64,000 bases of DNA, taken from positions 1-64,000 of the forward strand of contig JAQSYI010000037.1 of the NCBI GenBank assembly GCA_029256185.1, given 5' to 3'. The notes beneath the pieces are model-generated. The model did not search any database. It had not been told where the DNA came from and saw only the letters and a list, made by a program, of their open reading frames with translations. Each line of letters opens with the position of its first letter. The first letter of the stretch is position 1. Shown piece after piece: positions 34,675-42,953 of this stretch. The DNA comes from Paenibacillaceae bacterium (GTDB lineage Bacteria > Bacillota > Bacilli > Paenibacillales > NBRC-103111). Both the position numbers and the translations under genes were made by a program.

Positions 34675-34790
34675 CTAAGACGGCACAATGAGCCAACAAC
34701 ACCGAGAGCGGTAATGGATGCTTGCCGTGATGATCCAGTCCAGGCATGAAAGAACACTGGAATCTTGAACGGCGCAATTCGGGCGGGGGA

Positions 34791-34834
34791 GAGCCTCATG
34801 CCATTCTGTATGAAATTTCGCATAGAATGGGCCG
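34791..34834. repeat. Dispersed TCTGTATGAAATTTC hairpin element, short copy
   Basis: CCATTCT (34801-34807) and AGAATGG (34824-34830) flank TCTGTATGAAATTTCGCATA. The same core occurs in the right arm of the large hairpin at 40851-40940. Confidence 0.6.
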
Positions 34835-34854
34835 GTAGGGCCGCCTTCTACCTT

Positions 34855-35670
34855 CTACAATCCATTGTCCGTCTCCAACAGCAGGATGGCACTGCCGACG
34901 ACAACCAAACACCGGGTTTCGGATAGCGGGATCACCTCTGCGCCTGAAATGGTTTTGTCGTCCACATGAAGAATAAATCGTAGATTTCCCTCCTGATCCA
35001 GACTGTGGACGCTCCCGCCGGTGGTGGAAATATACATATTCCCGGCCTTGTCGCTGACCAGCGTGGAATTGAACAGGGAATAGCCCATATTGCGCTCATG
35101 CTCCGGCAAGCTGTAGGTCCATAGCAGGTCACCGGTGTCAGGATCAATTCGGCTCACCGTCTCTTCTTCCTCTTCAGACACATAAGCGCTTCTCTCGGCA
35201 AAATAGGCTGGAGCAAAAAGCTTTATTTCTCCTTCCGATACCCGGTAAGCGGAACCGGAAATCAGAATGGTGCCATCCTCCAGAACCGCAGGGTAATACC
35301 GGCCAGGCTTGAGTGCCAGCAACTCGCCTGACTCATTTAACACCAACAAGCCATTGGCATAGGCCAAATACAGATTGTTCCGGCTATCCACCGCTCCCTT
35401 CCACAGCTTGTCCTGGGCGGAAAAGGAGGTTCCCGACGGAGTTGTCCACTCCTTGCGCATCCACAGGCGTTTGCCATCCGGGCCGTAAGCGGCCAAACCC
35501 TCTGAATCCACCAGGATCAAATTTCCCTTCAAGTCCAGCATGGCATTGACAAAGGTATAACTGTCGTCTCAGGCGGCGAACTCCCCGTACCCAAAGGCCC
35601 GCTAACAGTTCCTCCAAGGTATGGGTGTCCACATTCTCTAGCTTGTAATGACCGCCATGAGTGTCTTTCC
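34855..35670 (-). pseudogene. Decayed PQQ-like beta-propeller protein gene
   Basis: The intact 3' part (34855-35541) encodes 228 residues of beta-propeller repeats (GNLILVDSEGLAAYGPDGKR, IDPDTGDLLWTYSLPE, DKAGNMYISTTGGSVHSLD). Upstream of its ATG the same frame still reads propeller-like sequence (FGYGEFAA, DDSYTFVNAM) but is broken by stops at 35569-35571, 35602-35604 and 35638-35640; part of this stretch is open in another frame. The gene therefore seems to have lost its 5' end by frameshifts and stops. A short functional remnant is possible but unlikely. Confidence 0.65.
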
Positions 35671-35884
35671 CGTTCGGTGGTTCAACAAGCAGAGGCCTCC
35701 CCGGTTCGCAGTACGTGGGGCTTCTTTTGCAGGGAGCAGCGGCAGTGCCGGACAATATCAAAATTTTGTGCAACAAAGAGCTAAAATAAGTGCACGGATT
35801 AGTGATAATTTTATGTTACGCTTTCCTTGCAGAATCAAAAGAAACCGCTTCAACTGATGATTGCTTGCTAAAGGGAGGAACCGC

Positions 35885-36538
35885 ATGAAGGTGCTGGACC
35901 GAATTCAAGAACATTTTATCGTCGCCATTATCCGTGGAGCCGGGGCCGATGATGTCCTGCCCGCTGTCTCTGCCCTATATGAAGGAGGGATACGGGTACT
36001 GGAGTTGACCGTTACCACGCCGGGAGTATTGACGCTCATCGAGCAGGTGCGCTCGGCTATGCCGGAGGATCTGGTTGTAGGGGCAGGTACGGTGCTGGAC
36101 CCGGAGACTGCCAGGGCTGCGATTATGGCGGGTGCCCAATTTATTCTCTCTCCTACGATCAGACCGGAGACGATTGCTATAACTAAACGCTATGGCATCG
36201 TCAGCATCCCTGGCGCCATGACACCATCGGAAATCCTGACGGCATATGAATTGGGGGCGGATATTGTCAAGGTTTTCCCTGCGGGTTCACTTGGCCCCAA
36301 GTATATCAAGGATGTGAATGCGCCCCTTCCCCAGATTCCGCTCATGCCTACAGGCGGAGTCGGACTGGATAATATCGGCGCTTATGTCCGGGCCGGAGCG
36401 GTTGCCGCGGGACTGGGGAATTCATTGTATGCGCCTCCGCTGCAGGGTGGAGCCACCGACAGTTACTTCGCGGAACTGAAGGAGCGGGCTGTCCGGTTTG
36501 TGGAAGAGGTCCATAGGGCGAGGACGGCTCAAGGATAA
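35885..36538 (+). CDS. KDPG/KDPGal aldolase family protein
   Basis: 217-residue class I aldolase. The Schiff-base Lys is in DIVKVFPAGSLGPKYIK (about residue 125), and GAGTVLD and PTGGVGLDN are phosphate-binding segments. It splits 2-keto-3-deoxy-6-phospho-sugar acids to pyruvate and glyceraldehyde 3-phosphate. Next to a galactonate-dehydratase family gene, the galacto (DgoA) specificity is likely. The start follows GGGAGG; a longer frame from 35861 is not supported. No sugar-acid kinase gene is in the window. Confidence 0.9.
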   Translation: MKVLDRIQEHFIVAIIRGAGADDVLPAVSALYEGGIRVLELTVTTPGVLTLIEQVRSAMPEDLVVGAGTVLDPETARAAIMAGAQFILSPTIRPETIAITKRYGIVSIPGAMTPSEILTAYELGADIVKVFPAGSLGPKYIKDVNAPLPQIPLMPTGGVGLDNIGAYVRAGAVAAGLGNSLYAPPLQGGATDSYFAELKERAVRFVEEVHRARTAQG

Positions 36539-36583
36539 TAAGATGAAAAATTTCTTCAATACAGGAAGGAGCATGACTTAACT

Positions 36584-37732
36584 ATGAAAATTACTGATTA
36601 TACCCTGTACTTGGTACCTCCGCGCTGGCTGTTCCTGAAGATTGAGACCGACGAGGGAATCTCCGGCTGGGGGGAGCCAGTGGTGGAGGGCAAGGCCCAT
36701 ACGGTAGAGGCGGCTGTCCGTGAGATGATGGATGCTTTGGTGGGCAAGGACCCGCTGCGTATTGAGGATCACTGGCAGGTGATGTACCGCGCGGGCTTCT
36801 ACCGCGGCGGACCGATTCTTATGAGCGCCATTGCCGGGATCGACCAGGCGCTGTGGGATATTAAGGGCAAATTCTACAATGCTCCGGTCTATCAGCTGCT
36901 GGGAGGAGCCTGCCGCGAATCGATGAGGGTGTACTCGTGGATCGGAGGCGACCGTCCCGCCGATGTGGGGCTGGCTGCACTGGAGAAGAGGAACGCCGGC
37001 TTTACCGCCGTCAAGATGAATGCCACCGAGGAATTGCAATTCATTGATTCCCACGGCAAGATTGACCAGGTGCTGGAGCGGGTAGCCGCAATCCGGGAGG
37101 CTGTTGGTCCTGACTTCGGCATCGGGGTGGACTTCCACGGCCGCGTCCACAAGCCCATGGCCAAGGTGCTGGCCAAGGCGCTGGAGCCTTACCGCCTGAT
37201 GTTCATCGAGGAGCCGGTGCTGCCGGAGAATAACGAAGCGCTGCGGGATATCGCGACACATACGTCTACACCCATTGCTACAGGGGAGCGGATGTTTTCC
37301 CGCTGGGACTTCAAGCAGCTGCTGGCGGACGGCTATGTGGATATTATCCAGCCGGACTTGTCCCATGCGGGCGGCATAACGGAGTGCAAGAAGATATTCG
37401 CCATGGCGGAGGCCTATGATGTGGCGGTAGCACCCCACTGTCCTCTGGGGCCGATTGCACTGGCCGCATGCCTGCAGGTGGACGCTACTGCGTACAATGC
37501 CTTTATTCAGGAGCAGAGCCTGGGAATCCACTATAACAAGGGCAATGATCTGCTGGACTATCTGGTTGACTCCACGGTGTTCGATTACGGTGACGGGTAT
37601 GTGAAGATTCCGCAAGGCCCGGGGCTGGGAATAGAGATCAATGAGGAATATGTGCGGGAGCGGGCGGCGGAGGGCCACCGCTGGCGCAATCCGGTTTGGC
37701 GGCATAAGGACGGCTCCGTCGCGGAGTGGTAG
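36584..37732 (+). CDS. dgoD: Galactonate dehydratase family protein (enolase superfamily)
   Basis: The 382 residues begin [20 protein letters not shown] as in DgoD. Metal ligands and catalytic residues of the mandelate racemase-like group are visible: GVDFHGR (Asp plus His), IEEPVLPEN (Glu), [11 protein letters not shown] (Glu) and APHCPLGP (His). It dehydrates D-galactonate, or a close sugar acid, to the 2-keto-3-deoxy form used by the aldolase upstream. The genes are 45 bases apart and clearly cotranscribed. Exact substrate needs biochemistry. Confidence 0.9.
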   Translation: MKITDYTLYLVPPRWLFLKIETDEGISGWGEPVVEGKAHTVEAAVREMMDALVGKDPLRIEDHWQVMYRAGFYRGGPILMSAIAGIDQALWDIKGKFYNAPVYQLLGGACRESMRVYSWIGGDRPADVGLAALEKRNAGFTAVKMNATEELQFIDSHGKIDQVLERVAAIREAVGPDFGIGVDFHGRVHKPMAKVLAKALEPYRLMFIEEPVLPENNEALRDIATHTSTPIATGERMFSRWDFKQLLADGYVDIIQPDLSHAGGITECKKIFAMAEAYDVAVAPHCPLGPIALAACLQVDATAYNAFIQEQSLGIHYNKGNDLLDYLVDSTVFDYGDGYVKIPQGPGLGIEINEEYVRERAAEGHRWRNPVWRHKDGSVAEW

Positions 37733-37948
37733 GTTTATTAGCAGAGGGGCAACCGGGCTGCACAGAGGCATCAGGCAACCGGCAGAGAAGCAATCGGCAG
37801 GGCGGCAGCCGGAACCAGGCTGTAGGAGGTGCCAGGCAACCAGCAGGCTGGTTGCCAGCGTTGGCAGCTGGCTCTGTGCTGTTCGAAGCAAGGGAAGCTG
37901 TGCAGGTCTTCCCGGGAATGCATAGCCGACAAAGGAGAGGATCAGTTG
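37733..37948. other. 216-base gap with low-complexity CAGGCAACCGGC repeats
   Basis: Degenerate GGCAACCGGCAG-type units fill the gap between the dehydratase and dehydrogenase genes. No terminator is seen, so the operon may continue. Confidence 0.5.
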
Positions 37949-38929
37949 ATGGGCAAGCCGGTCGTGTTCATACCATCCAGAGTGCCGGAGGAAACAGTGC
38001 GCTACTTGTCCGCTGTAGCGGAAGTGGATTACCGGGATGAAGAGGAGATGCTGGACGAGGAAGTCTTTTATGAAGGAGCGGGCCGGGCCGACGGGCTGCT
38101 GATCTACTCCCGCAACAAAATCAAGTACGAGGTGCTGGAGCGGGCGCCCAAGCTAAGGGCGGTATGCAATATTGCCGTGGGTTATGACAACCTGGATCTG
38201 GAGGAGTTGACCCGGAGAGGGATTGCCGCCACCAATACACCGGATGTGCTTACAGAGACAACCGCCGATCTGGCCTTCGGCCTGCTGATGGCCGCCGCCC
38301 GCCGCATTCCTGAAGCCGACCATTATGTGAAGAGCGGCCAATGGTCCGGCTGGCTGCCCAGCCTCATGCTGGGCAAGGACGTCTACGGCGCCGCGCTGGG
38401 GATCGTCGGCTATGGCCGGATCGGCAGCGCCGTTGCCCGGCGGGCCCGGGGGTTCGGGATGAAGGTGCTGTACAGCAATCTGGAGCGGGCCATAGCGGAT
38501 GAACAGCAGCTGGGTCTGGAATATGCCTCCCTGGAGGAATTGCTGCGCCGTTCGGATTATGTGCTGCTGCAGGTGCCGCTAACCCCCAAGACCGTGGGCA
38601 TGATCGGGGAGAAGGAGCTGGCGCTGATGAAGAAGGATGCCTTCCTCATCAATTCGTCCAGAGGTGGGATAGTGGATGAGACGGCGCTGATCAAAGCGCT
38701 CAAGGAGCAATGGATTGCCGGAGCGGGGCTGGATGTGTTCGCCCAGGAGCCGCTGCCGGCAGGGCATCCGTTTCTGGCGATGAAGAATGTGGTGACCTTG
38801 CCCCATATCGGCAGCGCCACCAGGGAAACGCGGGCCGCCATGGCCATGAAGGCTGCGGTGAATATGGCTGCCATTCTGCGGGGAGAGCGGCCGGACAATC
38901 TGCTCAATCCTGCCGTTTGGAAGCAATAG
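37949..38929 (+). CDS. D-isomer specific 2-hydroxyacid dehydrogenase
   Basis: 326 residues from the ATG at 37949 (AAAGGAGAGG just upstream). The NAD-binding motif GIVGYGRIGSAVA (about 156-168) and catalytic Arg (NSSRGGIVDE), Glu (DVFAQEP) and His (LPHIGSAT) are all present. It resembles glyoxylate/hydroxypyruvate reductases. In a sugar-acid operon it may reduce or oxidise a 2-keto acid intermediate such as hydroxypyruvate. Confidence 0.92.
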   Translation: MGKPVVFIPSRVPEETVRYLSAVAEVDYRDEEEMLDEEVFYEGAGRADGLLIYSRNKIKYEVLERAPKLRAVCNIAVGYDNLDLEELTRRGIAATNTPDVLTETTADLAFGLLMAAARRIPEADHYVKSGQWSGWLPSLMLGKDVYGAALGIVGYGRIGSAVARRARGFGMKVLYSNLERAIADEQQLGLEYASLEELLRRSDYVLLQVPLTPKTVGMIGEKELALMKKDAFLINSSRGGIVDETALIKALKEQWIAGAGLDVFAQEPLPAGHPFLAMKNVVTLPHIGSATRETRAAMAMKAAVNMAAILRGERPDNLLNPAVWKQ

Positions 38930-39001
38930 GGAAGATGGAATGGTCCCTGAAGAAGGAACGGACGATACAAATTAAGGCTAAACAGAAGGAAGGGGAAGAT
39001 A

Positions 39002-40786
39002 GTGCAGGATTGGCGTAATATTATTCACGGCCATCATATTCCAAATGAGCATTATTGCGATCAGCCCTATGTGGCGGTAGCCAAGGACGGCAGCTGGGTC
39101 TGCGTGATGACCACCGGGCAAGGGGAGGAGGGCGAGCGGGATCAGCATATCGTTGCTACGATCAGCAAGGACCAGGGCAAAACCTGGTCGCCCCTGATCG
39201 ATATTGAACCCTCCGGTCCCCCCGAGGCTTCATGGGTTACGCCGTTTCTTGCCCCCAGCGGCCGCATCTATGCGTTCTACACCTATAACGGGGCTAATAT
39301 GGAGCGGGTGATTGCCCGGTATGAATGGGCGGCAAGACGGGTGGATACCTTGGGTGACTTTGCCTTCAAATATTCCGATGACGGAGGCTGGACCTGGTCG
39401 GAGCAGCGTTATACCATTCCGGTGCGCCGTTTTGAGATTGACCGGAACAATCCGTACCGGGGAGACGTGCAATTTTTCTGGAGCGTGTGCAAGCCTGTCG
39501 TCCATAAGGGCAGCCTGTATATCGGTCTGGCCAAGGTAGGCAGCTTCGGCGACGGGTTCATGGAATCGTCGGAAGGGGCATTCGTCCGCAGCGACAACCT
39601 GCTCACGGAGCAGGACCCTTCCCTGATCCGCTGGGAAACCCTTCCCGACGGGGATGTGGGACTGCGGGCACCGGCCAGCCCGGTAGCCGATGAGCATAAT
39701 CTGGCCAGCATGGAAGACGGCAGCCTGTACTGCACCTACCGGACTACAGAAGGCCATAATTGCCATGCGTACAGCCGGGATGACGGGCATACCTGGACTG
39801 CCCCCGCCCATGCGGTATACACTCCGGGAGGACGCAAGATCAAGCACCCGCGGGCAGCCAACTTCGTGCGGAAGTTCGCAAACGGCAATTATATTCTCTG
39901 GTTCCACAACCATGGCAAGAATTGGGCGGCGGATATGACACCGGAGAAGCAGGCGCAGCCCTATGAGCTGCGCAATCCCGTATGGCTCTCGGGCGGGGTG
40001 GAGCGGGATGGCTTCATGTACTGGTCCCAGCCGGAGATTGTGCTCTACGCGGATGATCCGGCGCTAAGAATCAGCTACCCGGATTTTATCGAGGATCAGG
40101 GACGTTATTTCATAACAGAGACCCAGAAGAAGATTGCCCGGGCCCATGAGATCAGCGGGGAACTGCTGGAGGGTATGTGGGAGCAGGCGGCGCGGTTGGC
40201 GAAGGGCGAAACCGGAGGGACGGCCGTCGCCGCGGAGGGGCTTGTGCTGGAGCTCTCCGGGGAAGCGTGCGCCAATGGAACAACGTCAGCTTGTCCGCTG
40301 TTTCCCGATCTGCTTAAGGGCGGGAGCTTCACCTTGGAGCTGCGGTTTGTGCTGGATAGTCTGACGCCGGGACAGATTCTGGCCGATTGCCGGGGAGCCG
40401 ATGGGGCAGGTGTGGTCTTGTACATCAACGCTGCCGGCAGCGTGGAACTGGAATTGAACGACGGGCGGACCCGATCCGTCTGGGATTGCGATCCCGGTCT
40501 GTTGTCGGTGGGGACGGAGCATTATGTTGCGGCGATTGTGGATGGAGGAGCGAAGATCATCAGCTTCGTGGCGGACGGGACGCTGTGCGACGGCGGAACG
40601 GCCCGGCAATTCGGCTTCGGCCGCTTCAATCCGTACATGCGCAGCGTGAACGGCTCCGGGCAGCTTGCCGCGGCCCCCTCTATGCAAGGCAGGCTGAGCA
40701 GTCTGCGGCTGTACAACCGCTATCTGACCGTCGCCGAAGCCGTAGGGAATTATCAGGCGGGTCTGCTGCAGCAGCCGCTTGGATAA
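39002..40786 (+). CDS. Leaderless sialidase-fold (BNR/Asp-box) protein with LamG-like C-terminus
   Basis: 594 residues. Three Asp boxes (SKDQGKTW, SDDGGWTW, SRDDGHTW) indicate a six-bladed sialidase-type propeller (about 1-390). A C-terminal part (about 410-590) resembles a LamG/concanavalin domain (GGSFTLELRFVL, GRLSSLRLYNRYLT). No signal peptide exists, so it acts inside the cell, perhaps on imported oligosaccharides. GH33- or GH93-like activity is possible, but the arginine triad was not verified. The start is GTG at 39002 after AAGGAAGGGGAAG. Confidence 0.8.
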   Translation: MQDWRNIIHGHHIPNEHYCDQPYVAVAKDGSWVCVMTTGQGEEGERDQHIVATISKDQGKTWSPLIDIEPSGPPEASWVTPFLAPSGRIYAFYTYNGANMERVIARYEWAARRVDTLGDFAFKYSDDGGWTWSEQRYTIPVRRFEIDRNNPYRGDVQFFWSVCKPVVHKGSLYIGLAKVGSFGDGFMESSEGAFVRSDNLLTEQDPSLIRWETLPDGDVGLRAPASPVADEHNLASMEDGSLYCTYRTTEGHNCHAYSRDDGHTWTAPAHAVYTPGGRKIKHPRAANFVRKFANGNYILWFHNHGKNWAADMTPEKQAQPYELRNPVWLSGGVERDGFMYWSQPEIVLYADDPALRISYPDFIEDQGRYFITETQKKIARAHEISGELLEGMWEQAARLAKGETGGTAVAAEGLVLELSGEACANGTTSACPLFPDLLKGGSFTLELRFVLDSLTPGQILADCRGADGAGVVLYINAAGSVELELNDGRTRSVWDCDPGLLSVGTEHYVAAIVDGGAKIISFVADGTLCDGGTARQFGFGRFNPYMRSVNGSGQLAAAPSMQGRLSSLRLYNRYLTVAEAVGNYQAGLLQQPLG

Positions 40787-40815
40787 AAGGCTTACCCGGC
40801 GATTGCCGGGTAAGC
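40786..40815 (-). terminator. Bidirectional hairpin between converging genes
   Basis: GGCTTACCCGGC and GCCGGGTAAGCC around GATT. On the minus strand it is followed by TTTTA, so it best serves the araC gene coming from the right. On the plus strand it follows the sialidase-fold gene stop at once. Confidence 0.75.
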
Positions 40816-40850
40816 CCTGAGTCATCATAAGTGTGGACGCTGCCAGTCGG

Positions 40851-40940
40851 AGAGCCATTCTACTCGAAATATCATACAGATTCGTACGGTCACTTCCCCA
40901 AATAGATCAATCTGTATGAAATTTCATATAGGATGGCTCT
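40851..40940. repeat. 32-bp imperfect inverted repeat (large hairpin element)
   Basis: Left arm 40851-40882 starts AGAGCCATTCTACTCGAAAT, and right arm 40909-40940 ends ATATAGGATGGCTCT. About 27 of 32 positions pair. The core TCTGTATGAAATTTC also occurs at 34805-34819. Confidence 0.75.
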
Positions 40941-41077
40941 TTTCCCGGCAGATATCCAATATATACTCGAAAAAACATACAGATACCCGCCGCAGCGTCA
41001 GGAACCGCATGGGTGTCGTCCGCAGATATTCGCCACAGCGTCAGTCAGGAAACCGTATGGGTGTCCGCCGCCTGCCC

Positions 41078-41965
41078 TCAGGCCCGGGGTTTGTGCTCCT
41101 TGCGGTAAGAGGCGGGGGACATCTGCTCCAGGCGCTTGAAGGTTTTGTTGAAATAGGTATGATGGTTGAAGCCGCATTGATAGGCAATGTCAGTGACGGA
41201 CAAGGTGGTTTCGCGCAGCAGCTTCTTGGCGTAGTGAATCCGCTTCACGGCAATGAACCGGGTCAGGGTCAGTCCCATGTGCTTGTGAAACAGGGTGCTG
41301 AGATAAGACGGGTTCATATGCACCAAGCTGCCCAGCGTTTCCAGAGGAAGCTCACTCTGAAAGTGATTGCTGATATATTGCACCAGATAGGAAATATCCT
41401 CAGGCAATTCCTCCGAAGGCGGTGCAGACTGCTCCTGGCCGCCGCTCTGCCAGCTCCGGTGAGCAAGCAGCAGCAGTTCCTTGATCAGGCAGCGGATCAC
41501 AGACAGATAACCCGGCTTCCGTCCGCCCCATTCTTCATGCAGGCTCCGGTAGATGCCCCGGATTCGCTCCTGCAGCTCAGGCTCGAACTGGATGCGGCAG
41601 CAATCCGCGGGCATGTCATCCAGCGGGAACGGCTCATGGGATGGCCAATCCTCCCGGAGCAGCTCCTCCTTCCACATGAGCACGCTGCGGCAGATGTTCA
41701 TATGCGTGTCTGTTTGCAGCACCTTGTGCAGAGTGAAGGGTCTGATGATCATCAGGGTCCCGGGCTGCAGGGGATAGGTTTTGTCGCCAGCCAGATACAA
41801 TCCCTGGCCGCTCTCGATATAGTACATCTCAATCCCGTTGTGGCTCTGGAATCCCGGATAGGGAGCAACCGAGTCCAGCCTGTGATAGAGCAGCACAGGA
41901 ATATCCTGGAATACCGATTCAACTGCCAAGCTCAAGTCCTCTGCTGTCTGGAATGCAACCTGCAT
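41078..41965 (-). CDS. AraC-family regulator with cupin sensor domain
   Basis: 295 residues with an N-terminal cupin (about 20-110, IEMYYIESGQGLYLAG) and a C-terminal double helix-turn-helix (about 190-290, LETLGSLVHMNPSYLSTLFHK and VTDIAYQCGFNHHTYFNKTFKR in part). It is a soluble one-component sugar-responsive type without receiver. It converges on the sugar-acid operon and may regulate it. Its ATG follows GGAGGG at a rather long distance. Confidence 0.92.
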   Translation of the reverse strand: MQVAFQTAEDLSLAVESVFQDIPVLLYHRLDSVAPYPGFQSHNGIEMYYIESGQGLYLAGDKTYPLQPGTLMIIRPFTLHKVLQTDTHMNICRSVLMWKEELLREDWPSHEPFPLDDMPADCCRIQFEPELQERIRGIYRSLHEEWGGRKPGYLSVIRCLIKELLLLAHRSWQSGGQEQSAPPSEELPEDISYLVQYISNHFQSELPLETLGSLVHMNPSYLSTLFHKHMGLTLTRFIAVKRIHYAKKLLRETTLSVTDIAYQCGFNHHTYFNKTFKRLEQMSPASYRKEHKPRA

Positions 41966-42020
41966 CTTTTGCTCAGCCCTCCCCGCTCATTTTTTGCGTA
42001 TCTCCAGTCGTTCCCGTAGT

Positions 42021-42140
42021 CGTCCCGAACTTTCCGCCCTTCTCGAGCTGTTGCGTTTGCCGCCCCAAACTTCTTGCAGCTTCTCAAGCCATTGCTTGTG
42101 TCGCCCCAAACTTCTTGCAGCTTCTCGAGCCTGCCTTTGG
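42021..42140. repeat. 40-bp tandem repeat, three units
   Basis: CGCCCCAAACTTCTTGCAGC followed by TTCTC(A/G)AGCC, twice near-identical (from 42060 and 42101) with a weaker unit before. It lies just upstream of the araC start and could carry its control region. Confidence 0.7.
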
Positions 42141-42297
42141 CCCCCATGAGTGCTCGCGATTTAGGACGTATACTTAGTACATCATGTTGTAAAATCGTTC
42201 CCTACAGGACAAGAACCCGGAAGGGCTAAAAACACAGCGAGCACAAAAGGGTACCGACTCTATCGGAGCAGTTTGGCGATGAAGAGTCATCGCTTTA

Positions 42298-42457
42298 GGG
42301 CGTGTCTGAACCTTTGAGGGGACAGATAATACCCATACTATCAATTCTGGCCAGGCACTTTCGGGCAGGCGTACCGGGGTACCTCAAGCGAAAGTAACGA
42401 TAGCTCGGGGCGATAAGGCGGTGAAAGCTGCCCTCAAGTGGTTGTTCAGACACGCCC
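42298..42457. mobile_element. 160-bp element with terminal inverted repeats, candidate MITE
   Basis: GGGCGTGTCTGAAC (42298-42311) and GTTCAGACACGCCC (42444-42457) are perfect 14-bp ends. TGAGGG and CCCTCA add a further inner match. There is no coding sequence inside. The size and perfect ends suit a miniature inverted-repeat element mobilised by a transposase elsewhere. No target duplication is visible. Confidence 0.6.
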
Positions 42458-42953
42458 CAGGTTGTAAACGGACCTGAGCGCCCTTATTCGGTCAAAAACC
42501 GGGGGTTTGGAATCGTAACGGACTCGAGCGCTCTTATTGAACTATTTTGCCCCCATCCAGAGGGATATTGGCCCCGATAAGGTCTTACCAGTCCGTTAGC
42601 CGCGCCAACCCCCGCTTTTCCCGCGATAGCGTCTCTCAGGTCCGTTGCAAGCCGGGAAGGCCCGACCTCAAGAATGAGGAACGAATTTATGAGACGTTAT
42701 ACTAGTCATTATACCATGTACCGGCTTGGTGAACAGACGTTCAAGTTAAGCTTTTGCCCCCTTATAATAAGGGCCTGCCGGTTATCCCCCTGTCTGCGGA
42801 GCGTCTTGGGCCTGTACCATCTGCTCCCCCCCGGAGGTTTCAAACACGCCCTAACTAACCCCCCGCAAACATAACGGGATTCCTGTGTCCCGACCACCAC
42901 GGTTCCTGTATAATAAATATGTTTAAGTGCCTTCAGCAAAAGGAGGTAGCCCC
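42458..42953. other. Gap with degenerate repeats and a -10 box for the YesN gene
   Basis: AACGGACCTGAGCGCCCTTATT (in part AACGGACCTGAGCG) recurs as AACGGACTCGAGCGCTCTTATT near 42519, and inverted forms follow near 42579 and 42640. TATAAT at 42909-42914 may be the promoter of the regulator gene. A 66-codon frame at 42674-42874 shows no family features and is not credited. Confidence 0.5.

Noticed and set aside
42674-42874. 66-codon frame upstream of the YesN gene
   Set aside because: No ribosome binding site, no recognisable family, and it lies in repeat-rich DNA.
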